This document shows, in pieces, positions 60,901 to 64,000 of a stretch of 64,000 bases of DNA. Both the position numbers and the translations under genes were made by a program. Source of the DNA: Artemia franciscana (Eukaryota > Arthropoda > Branchiopoda > Anostraca > Artemiidae); contig NC_088880.1 of assembly GCF_032884065.1 (NCBI RefSeq), positions 22,669,696-22,733,695 of the forward strand. The letters run 5' to 3'. The notes below the pieces were generated by a model. The model saw only the letters and a list, made by a program, of their open reading frames with translations, was not told where the DNA came from and did no database searches. The stretch's first letter is position 1, and each line of letters opens with the position of its first letter.

Positions 60901-62503
60901 GTATATCATACGTGGCTTCATTTTCTATTATATCTACAATAGTACAATATAGATATTCACGTTTAATACCTGATTTATTTCTGTTTAAACAAGAAGAAAG
61001 GAAAGTCAAATTGAATACATTGCAAGAATGTACACATGGGAGTGTATGGATAAATGTAGGGAGCTTACAGTAGCTTGAATAGTATTCTTATATCCTTCGT
61101 TAAATAGGAATATATTTGGAATACGAAAATGATATAATGACAGGAAATGTATTTGAGTACTTTTTAACCTATTCTAAACTTAATCAAATTTAATGCACTA
61201 ATTCAAAGCTTTAGTTCTCCAAGGACATATCCTGAATTTTGACTCCAAACTGTTTTGAGAGAAAGCCAAATTGATCGTATGGTGTTGACGCTTAACGTTG
61301 CCAAAAAGAAAGAAACAATAAAACATGTGTCATCGTTCAAATTAGCTTCAATTAAAATTAGCTCAGGTTGAAATAGAAGAAACTACAATCAGAGGTGAAA
61401 CAGAACTTCTTTTTTATTTGTGGGGCCCTTAAATTCTATATCCAAAAATTTATCAAATAAAAAAGTATTGGGACTCTTCAGTTATTCCATTCAAGAGAAA
61501 TTTTTGAATAAAGTTACCTCTGTAGCCTAATCTCAGGATTCCAAAATTCAAGTTCTAGTAAGCAATTAATAAAATAATTTAATGCCCTTAAAGCTAGCAT
61601 GCAAGTTCAATCAAATTCTCTGAGCCATTAAGTCAAAGATAGGCTACAAGAACACAGTACTAACCAGGTATACTACACAAGTACTGTGTAGTATGTGCAG
61701 TAGTACCGTTTAGTGGTACTGTGTAGTACTACGTAGGCAGGGCGGTCCTTCACCCACTTCAAATGCCTCGACTTTTACAGCTTTGCCCTATACTTTTGTT
61801 TAATCCGCCAGTTTTTGGACGATTTGAAGAACTCCCCCCATTCCTTCCAAAATACGTTTCTGCGTCCGTGCCTAATACAATTCAAATTATGAAAAAAAAA
61901 TCAGTCAATTACTGTAATCGTTACAATTGGTTTTAGGTCAAGACCGGTGGCGCATTGAGGCTGAACAGAAGTCTAGCATCTGAATTTTTTCAATCGAATT
62001 TTTAATTTAAATACCAATCTATTTTCTTTCAAGCAAGTCTGTTTTATGTTCACAAAGCTGTATAACATCATTTATATTGAGTATCAAATGAAATTAAAAC
62101 GAAGTTAAACTTCCGAAGCCCTAGAATTAATGTATTCATTGAAAAACTTTATTTTTCTTCATGAATGCTCAACCTTTTAACATTACAGTCCCTTTCACCC
62201 TTGATAACTTTCCATGCGAGAATACTCCCTTTACTTGGTGATACTACAGGTTTTCCAGGCAACGTAAAACTTACCAATGGCTGGGTTTGTATCTTCACTA
62301 TTTTCATTTTTAGACAAGATCTCTCCTTTGGCCAATTCAGGGGAGCCTTCTTTCTGATTTGTCAAAGCATTTGATACTTTCTCTTGAGGGACTGAGATAC
62401 TTTCTTCCTCAGTTCCTTGCCGCTTGAGCTTAAAGTGCGCTTCCAGACATAACTTACGTGAAGTAAGTAATTCGAGCGTCTCCTTACAGCTATTTTGAGC
62501 GAC
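27685..62503 (-). CDS. PLEKHG4/puratrophin-1-like Rho guanine nucleotide exchange factor (12 exons, 5' incomplete)
   Basis: Join on the minus strand: 62503-62275, 60933-60513, 57783-57619, 51880-51805, 47013-46840, 45273-45184, 39671-39417, 38258-38118, 35485-35272, 34633-34517, 32749-32594 and 27935-27685. Total 2289 bases = 762 codons plus TGA, with every intron phase matching. DH domain about residues 272-470 ([57 protein letters not shown]). PH domain about 471-588 ([29 protein letters not shown], ending in [15 protein letters not shown]). The DH domain loads GTP onto Rho-family GTPases; the PH domain modulates this and membrane binding. The [13 protein letters not shown] and NLKEQG phrases are hallmarks of the PLEKHG4/ARHGEF40/Drosophila Puratrophin-like group. 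The part before DH is Ser/Pro-rich and looks disordered, as does the tail. The CRAL-TRIO and spectrin-like regions of the family are expected in missing upstream exons. Family assignment is firm; one-to-one orthology is inferred. Confidence 0.9.
28320..29485 (+). mobile_element. Composite RTE-derived piece with LINE 3' end
   Basis: Bases about 29256-29485 are the 3' end of the RTE-like LINE: 'cagacaaccgtctacgac', 'gtcctcgcttggggtggga', 'ggcttcaggcggcctgg' and 'gagctgttagt' match the ends near 23536-23720 and 53690-53900. Directly upstream, 28320-29255 is more GC-rich than its surroundings. It carries two related blocks ('ttcagccctcgcaagac' and 'ttcagcctctcgcaagac') and no RT. It may be an internally deleted, non-autonomous derivative, or a truncated LINE inserted into another repeat. 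Confidence 0.6.
29800..30065 (+). repeat. Family A 5' module fragment
   Basis: It matches 40205-40470 and 42705-42960: 'aacggaattttaatat', 'acatcaaaagaatc', 'cccatcaaaagttacga' and 'gagaaccctactgcagaag'. It is diverged and truncated at both ends. Confidence 0.7.
31580..31735 (-). repeat. Family C short element
   Basis: It ends in 'ccctggatacggccttg' on the plus strand and starts near 'gggtgcatccagg'. The inside has 'tatttttgttacgtttttac' and a C/G homopolymer run. The same order in reverse is seen at 38690, 49299 and 57142. Confidence 0.65.
32594..32749 (-). CDS. RhoGEF tail exon, Ser-rich
   Basis: 156 bp, phase 1 in and phase 1 out, so it could be skipped without changing frame. It reads [20 protein letters not shown], then [20 protein letters not shown]. 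Acceptor 'tatttttcag' and donor 'gttagt'. The Ser-rich PHSIISV phrase resembles the region after the PH domain in family members. Confidence 0.8.
32750..34454 (-). other. RhoGEF intron, 1.7-1.8 kb
   Basis: AT-rich. It contains a degenerate tRNA-like segment at 33998-34059, with some more GC-rich sequence to its left (33840-33997). No coding sequence is recognised. Confidence 0.6.
33998..34059 (-). mobile_element. tRNA-like head, probable SINE relic
   Basis: On the minus strand, 'ctgtggt' and 'accacag' form a perfect 7-bp acceptor-like stem enclosing 'tggcacattgg' (A-box-like) and 'gagttcggtcc' (B-box-like). It is only 62 bases, about ten short of a tRNA, with no clear anticodon arm, so a functional tRNA is unlikely. 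The sequence to its left could be the SINE body. Confidence 0.4.
34455..34633 (-). CDS. RhoGEF exon after the PH domain, with alternative end
   Basis: It enters in phase 1 after acceptor 'gtacctttcag' and reads (E)[15 protein letters not shown], then [19 protein letters not shown]. Two ends are possible. A donor (aaaa/gtaaga) after 34517 leaves phase 1 and joins the exon at 32749. Reading through gives [19 protein letters not shown] and a TAA at 34455-34457, a shorter 647-residue isoform. The read-through segment resembles the T-S-I/V-x-x-S-S region of family members, so both ends may be used. Confidence 0.8.
34634..35271 (-). other. RhoGEF intron, 0.6 kb
   Basis: No feature is recognised. 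The open frames on both strands here are short and lack motifs. Confidence 0.6.
35272..35485 (-). CDS. RhoGEF exon: C-terminal half of PH domain
   Basis: 214 bp, phase 0 in and phase 1 out. It reads [38 protein letters not shown] and [19 protein letters not shown]. This covers PH strands 4-7 and the C-terminal helix, whose Trp in DSW is the invariant PH-domain tryptophan. Acceptor 'gtttttcag' and donor 'gtatgt'. Confidence 0.92.
35560..35795 (-). mobile_element. RTE-like LINE 3' fragment
   Basis: The minus-strand translation contains [20 protein letters not shown] followed by AVSC, equivalent to the C-terminal tail of the RTE-like copies at 23660 and 53700. Only the last ~75 codons remain. 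Confidence 0.75.
36200..36625. repeat. GC-richer block ending like the RTE 3' end
   Basis: Composition changes abruptly: 'ctcgccaccgaggaagagc', 'gagtgggaggacatatac' and 'cgccctgtttgcctctgg'. It ends with 'gatgagctgttagtagtcg', resembling the 3' end of the RTE-like LINE ('gagctgttagt'). Overlapping open frames on both strands have no recognised motif. It is probably a retroelement-derived segment. Confidence 0.35.
37479..37535 (-). other. Candidate 57-bp microexon in the PH domain
   Basis: Bounded by a strong acceptor (tatttttttacag) and donor (gtatac). It is 57 bp and phase 0 on both sides, matching the phase of the intron it lies in. It would insert [19 protein letters not shown] between RDPERK and NLDNYVYK, in the PH beta3-beta4 loop. 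Known family members join these two parts directly, so it would be alternative or a pseudo-exon. Confidence 0.35.
37748..37879 (-). other. Candidate 132-bp phase-0 exon
   Basis: The open frame begins [20 protein letters not shown] and ends in VICK, with donor gtaaga and a weak acceptor (tcatcacag without a good pyrimidine tract). It is 44 codons, phase 0 on both sides. No homology is recognised. It may be chance. Confidence 0.2.
38118..38258 (-). CDS. RhoGEF exon: N-terminal half of PH domain
   Basis: 141 bp, phase 0 on both sides. It reads [39 protein letters not shown], then AKRDPERK. This covers PH strands 1-3. Acceptor 'tttttgaag' and donor 'gtaaaa'. Confidence 0.92.
38259..39416 (-). 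other. RhoGEF intron, 1.2 kb
   Basis: It contains a family C element (38690-38885). A weak tRNA-like B-box ('agttcaaacta') lies near 39237 without convincing arms. Nothing else is recognised. Confidence 0.6.
38690..38885 (+). repeat. Family C short element
   Basis: It starts near 'aaggccgtccagtgg' and ends 'ctggatacggctc'. The interior has 'gactcgcaaaaacataacaa' and C- and A-rich runs, in the same order as 49299-49450. Confidence 0.65.
39417..39671 (-). CDS. RhoGEF exon: core of the DH domain
   Basis: 255 bp, phase 0 on both sides. It reads [35 protein letters not shown] and [36 protein letters not shown] is the conserved DH helix that contacts the GTPase switch regions. The last part is the family-specific DH-PH linker. 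Acceptor 'tttaatttttag' and donor 'gtaagt'. Confidence 0.95.
40160..41791 (+). repeat. Family A element, near full length
   Basis: The left end has the palindrome-like 'cagttcgtggtaacgaactg' followed by 'tagtaaggagcg'. The right end has 'cgctccttactttcagtt' then 'aaaaaaacttg'. The 'aactg...taaggagcg' motif is therefore inverted at the two ends. The interior order is the reference used for the other copies. It has no open frame of recognised function, so it is non-autonomous or a relic. The plus-strand frame at 40756-41013 is not conserved as protein. Confidence 0.75.
40484..40577 (+). repeat. 47-bp tandem duplication inside family A
   Basis: Bases 40484-40530 and 40531-40577 are identical: 'tattttttgccacaaggtaa' through 'cccagttgtccaagaatg'. 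The copy at 42681-43930 has the segment only once, so this is a local, recent duplication. Confidence 0.95.
42262..42400 (+). repeat. Left arm of an inverted repeat pair flanking family A
   Basis: It matches the reverse complement of 43972-44130: 'acttttggctatcttg', 'ttaggaaaatgaaactttc', 'ccaggaaggtattttga' and 'ccctctagagggtcct'. Spacing between the arms is about 1.57 kb and contains the family A copy. Confidence 0.8.
42681..43930 (+). repeat. Family A element with internal deletions
   Basis: Collinear with 40160-41791 but lacking part of the region just before the right end. It keeps the second fold-back arm ('gtaaagagcggggcgttg' near 43812) and the terminal 'gctccttactttcagtt'. A TTTG-rich tract near 42998-43035 is a local expansion. 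No coding capacity. Confidence 0.75.
43972..44130 (-). repeat. Right arm of the inverted repeat pair, with TTAGG-like expansion
   Basis: Reverse complement of 42262-42400. Where the left arm has one 'caggttagg', this arm has a string of 'cccctaac'-type units (44071-44107), so the telomere-like run is a local expansion within the repeat. Confidence 0.8.
45184..45273 (-). CDS. RhoGEF exon: DH domain segment
   Basis: 90 bp, phase 0 on both sides. It reads [20 protein letters not shown], then [10 protein letters not shown], the DH helix before the conserved core. Acceptor 'catgttattccag' and donor 'gtattt'. Confidence 0.92.
45274..46839 (-). other. RhoGEF intron, 1.6 kb
   Basis: Most is taken up by a diverged tandem duplication (45640-46512). 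No exon is recognised. Confidence 0.65.
45640..46512. repeat. Diverged tandem duplication, ~430-bp unit
   Basis: Copy 1 (about 45640-46068) and copy 2 (about 46069-46512) share in order 'gggacagaaaagt'/'aggacagaaaagt', 'caagaccacacctacgtct'/'aagaccacgcctgcgtctc', 'gatgaatgtcatatct'-type and 'tttgatcaccgaagaa'-type blocks, and a closing 'catggttcaaga'/'atggttgaaaa'. It is much more diverged than the 19325 pair, so older. Confidence 0.75.
46840..47013 (-). CDS. RhoGEF exon: DH domain segment
   Basis: 174 bp, phase 0 on both sides. It reads [40 protein letters not shown], then [18 protein letters not shown]. The [12 protein letters not shown] phrase is the classical DH CR1 region. Acceptor 'attcttttag' and donor 'gtgagt'. 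Confidence 0.95.
49299..49450 (+). repeat. Family C short element
   Basis: It starts 'aaggccgtgtacgagg' and ends near 'catcttggatac'. The interior has 'gactcgtaaaaacgtaacaa' and a C-run. The inverted relation of 'ggccgt' and 'atac(ggcc)' at the ends is clearest in the 31580 copy. Confidence 0.65.
50017..50330 (+). mobile_element. tRNA-derived SINE
   Basis: The head contains A-box-like 'gactaggtggttgg' and B-box 'gggttcagtccc', about 60 bases apart, as in RNA polymerase III promoters of tRNA-derived SINEs. The body has 'ggtatgactctcagtcagag' and 'gcacaggatggttggc'. The 3' part has 'cttcctggctgaagggcc', 'gagatcagcaccgccgg' and a short 'ttac' repeat tail. The same order occurs at 59082-59412. 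The minus-strand open frame here is incidental. Confidence 0.8.
51805..51880 (-). CDS. RhoGEF exon: start of DH domain
   Basis: 76 bp, completing the split Arg codon and leaving in phase 0. It reads (R)[17 protein letters not shown], then NALEYIVE. The [13 protein letters not shown] phrase is the canonical DH start. Acceptor 'ttgttacttag' and donor 'gtaagt'. Confidence 0.93.
52090..52190. repeat. Short fold-back (MITE-like) element
   Basis: 'gctatatatttgcacac' near 52094 faces 'gtgcaaatatatagc' near 52166-52182. The inverted arms are about 20 bp around a C/T-rich centre. A relative lies at 52400-52510. Confidence 0.75.
52400..52510. repeat. Second fold-back relative with TTAGG-like units
   Basis: The right arm 'gtgcaaatatatagcccaa' is shared with 52090-52190. 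The left arm is degraded ('tattttatatata'), and the centre holds 'ggttaggttaggttaagtta'. Confidence 0.65.
53685..55610 (-). mobile_element. Degenerate RTE-like LINE, 5'-truncated
   Basis: Read on the minus strand from 55610: [10 protein letters not shown]; a broken linker; [17 protein letters not shown] sequence in 55290-55084 (seen as [20 protein letters not shown]); then [20 protein letters not shown] and [10 protein letters not shown]; the RT catalytic box [14 protein letters not shown] (54690-54421); [36 protein letters not shown] (54157-53951); and the C-terminal tail near 53689. Frameshifts and stops split it into at least five frames, so it is inactive. It belongs to the same family as 21690-23740 in the opposite orientation. 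Confidence 0.88.
57142..57340 (+). repeat. Family C short element
   Basis: It runs from 'cgcccaaagtcgtagtcag' through 'cgacacgctaaaacggaata' to 'caaaaatactggatataacc'. It is diverged but in the same order as 49299-49450. Confidence 0.5.
57619..57783 (-). CDS. RhoGEF exon: Pro-rich pre-DH segment
   Basis: 165 bp, phase 2 in and phase 2 out. It reads (S)[33 protein letters not shown], then [13 protein letters not shown](R). PPRP and PPERVVSP resemble SH3 or WW ligand-type stretches. Acceptor 'cctttaaacag' and donor 'gtaagt'. Confidence 0.88.
57784..60512 (-). other. RhoGEF intron, 2.7 kb
   Basis: It contains a SINE (59082-59412). Other open frames, including 57990-58247 and 60458-60512 overlap, show no motif. 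Confidence 0.6.
59082..59412 (+). mobile_element. tRNA-derived SINE
   Basis: A-box-like 'tagccgagtgattggca' (59093) and B-box 'aggttcgagtac' (59145) form a tRNA-like head. The body matches 50017-50330 ('gtcgaccgagctctaaatg', 'gtacacaggatggctggc'). The 3' part has 'ttgctgaaggaccatgaaac' and 'gagatcagtacagccggtag'. Confidence 0.8.
60513..60933 (-). CDS. RhoGEF exon: large Ser-rich segment
   Basis: 421 bp, phase 1 in and phase 2 out. It reads (D)[55 protein letters not shown], and ends [12 protein letters not shown](R). It is low-complexity and likely disordered and phosphorylated. ATYDIPP is a tyrosine motif of the YxxP type. Acceptor 'gtactattgtag' and donor 'gttagt'. Confidence 0.85.
60934..62274 (-). 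other. RhoGEF intron, 1.3 kb
   Basis: A small cluster of 'gtactgtgtagta'-type inverted and direct repeats lies at about 61670-61735. Otherwise nothing is recognised. Confidence 0.6.
62275..62503 (-). CDS. RhoGEF exon: first visible segment
   Basis: 229 bp, phase 0 in and phase 1 out. It reads [35 protein letters not shown], and ends [11 protein letters not shown](D). The first 30 residues look helical, possibly the end of a spectrin-like helix; the rest is acidic and polar. Acceptor 'gtgtgtttcag' and donor 'gtaagt'. The phase-0 acceptor means at least one more exon lies further right. Confidence 0.82.
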
Positions 62504-64000
62504 CTGAAACACACAAAGGCTCTTAATACAAAAGATGAGCCCTGGACGTCTTCTCTCATTTTCTGAGTCTAGCTAAATGTCTTTACTGCTTCAAGATGTG
62601 TTCGAGATGTTGCCCGCTTCCCGTCACCTGTCGTACATCTCGGAACGCCACCTGTGCCACGTAATTCCACCACACTTATCACGGTTCAAATTTTAACGAA
62701 ATTTTGTTACATTCTTGAATCGGGAAGGGGTTTGTTTACAAAAATCGACATAAAAATTGTGGAATTAATTCTGCAACGCTTGGAACGCACTACCTGGTGT
62801 AGGCTACATGCTTTCTGACTGGGCAACTCTTCAGACTAGTTTTGAAAACCAAAAATTGAAAATTCCCATTAGAAATTTATCAGAAGGAGAAATAGAAGCG
62901 AAATATAGTTTACCACTCATATAAATGACTAGTAATCACTTTCGTACGAATCGTTAGGTATACGTTATTTAAGAGTAACAGAGGGTTTTTCTTCTATTTG
63001 TTATTGCTTTTATTTTAAGTACTGCCCAGTGAAGTGTTCTACCGCGAAAATAGCCAAGCCAAACACGCAAACAGGGAGTGGTTCTAGAGTCCGACCTCCA
63101 AAAATCCTCAAGCTTTTTTTTCAATGACATTCTTTAATTATTACCTAACTGACACGTTTTTCGGTTTTTAATAAATTTGGTCCCACTGTAAAATAAGTCT
63201 GGCTTGTGTGCCAGTGTTCAAAAGACCAGGTAGACTGCACAAAATAAGTATGGTTTCAGATGCGTGAAATCAATTCTCCTAGCAACAGTAAAACATCAAC
63301 AAATTTGTCAAAATTCAAAGATATTTCTGACGGTTAAGTAACTTCAAAAGTAGACAAGGTGCGGTTAACTTCAAGCGTGGTGGCAACTCTTTTTAACCGC
63401 TTAAAAGTTCACATGCTAATTGCAGTTGTGTGAATGCGGAATGAGTTGTAACTTAAAACCACAGAGTAGTTAGTTCTGCAAGACGAAGCATACATCTCTT
63501 TAGGCATTTTAAGAAAATGTCTTTGACTTGCACTTTTACAAAAAGAGAAATATCTATTATAACCTTTAATTAGCCGTGTAATAAAAATCTCAATCATGAA
63601 GTATTTCTTTATTCAAAATATGGAGAGGTAAAGTGAAATGAAAGACATATTGATCTCTAAAATAGGCCAAGACTGTTTATTTTAACTATTAAATGCGATA
63701 AACGTTAATATTTGCACATGCACACAGCTGGAGGGGGAAGGTTATGCACTTCAACCCCTGCCTTAACTATTTCCCCTATGTTCAGTAAGAAACTATTTCT
63801 CCGCCCTTACCCTAGGATATAACCAGCCTTAGCTTTTGGTGGCCAAATAAAAAGTAGTAAAAAAATCAAGCATGCTTTTTATTGTTGTTTGTAACTAATT
63901 GCTTGGCCATTACGAAAAAAAAACGTTCGTGGTTCAAACTTTCTTACGCTTTCTGATGTTGGTTTCTTGTTGATTTTTTTTAAGATACAGGGGAAGAGTT
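62504..64000 (-). other. Non-coding stretch, presumed RhoGEF upstream intron
   Basis: No exon or repeat is recognised. The minus-strand open frame at 63409-63597 has no motif or good splice context. Confidence 0.5.

Overview
The window is an AT-rich, intron- and repeat-laden piece of an animal nuclear genome. The proteins it encodes fit an arthropod, most likely a crustacean. From memory, the dominant interspersed repeat resembles repeats in brine shrimp (Artemia) DNA, but I could not check this. Two conserved protein-coding genes are visible. They are transcribed toward each other, and both run off the window at their 5' ends.

The first gene, on the + strand, is the 3' end of a synaptotagmin-1 gene. 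Three exons (7598-7715, 12377-12510, 15423-15617) join in frame to encode the whole C2B calcium and phospholipid binding domain and the stop codon. The transmembrane and C2A exons must lie to the left of the window.

The second gene, on the - strand, is a Dbl-family Rho guanine nucleotide exchange factor of the puratrophin-1/PLEKHG4 type. Twelve exons between 62503 and 27685 join with fully consistent splice phases into 762 codons plus a stop: a Ser-rich N-terminal part, DH domain, PH domain and low-complexity tail. The most 5' exons lie right of the window. Two extra phase-0 exon candidates sit in the intron that splits the PH domain. The tail exon also has two possible ends, an in-frame stop or a splice donor.

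Most of the rest is transposable-element debris. Family A is an element with inverted AAGGAGCG-type ends and an internal fold-back; it covers much of 1-1015, 40160-41791 and 42681-43930, with fragments elsewhere. Family B is two elements built of diverged repeat units of about 290 bp, ending in inverted TATGGCACTTG (12710-14581, 24453-26130). There are two decayed RTE-like LINEs (21690-23740 +, 53685-55610 -) plus 3' fragments, and one fragment of another LINE (10640-11680). tRNA-derived SINEs lie at 50017-50330 and 59082-59412. A short family C has ends resembling GGCCGTATCCAGG. There are also local tandem duplications (19325-20875 and 45640-46512), a long CT tract and a long AT tract.

Between the two convergent genes (15618-27684) I see no conserved gene, only repeats and a few unidentified open frames. 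I found no rRNA, intact tRNA, CRISPR or operon-like structure. Coordinates of repeats are approximate because they come from reading by eye.
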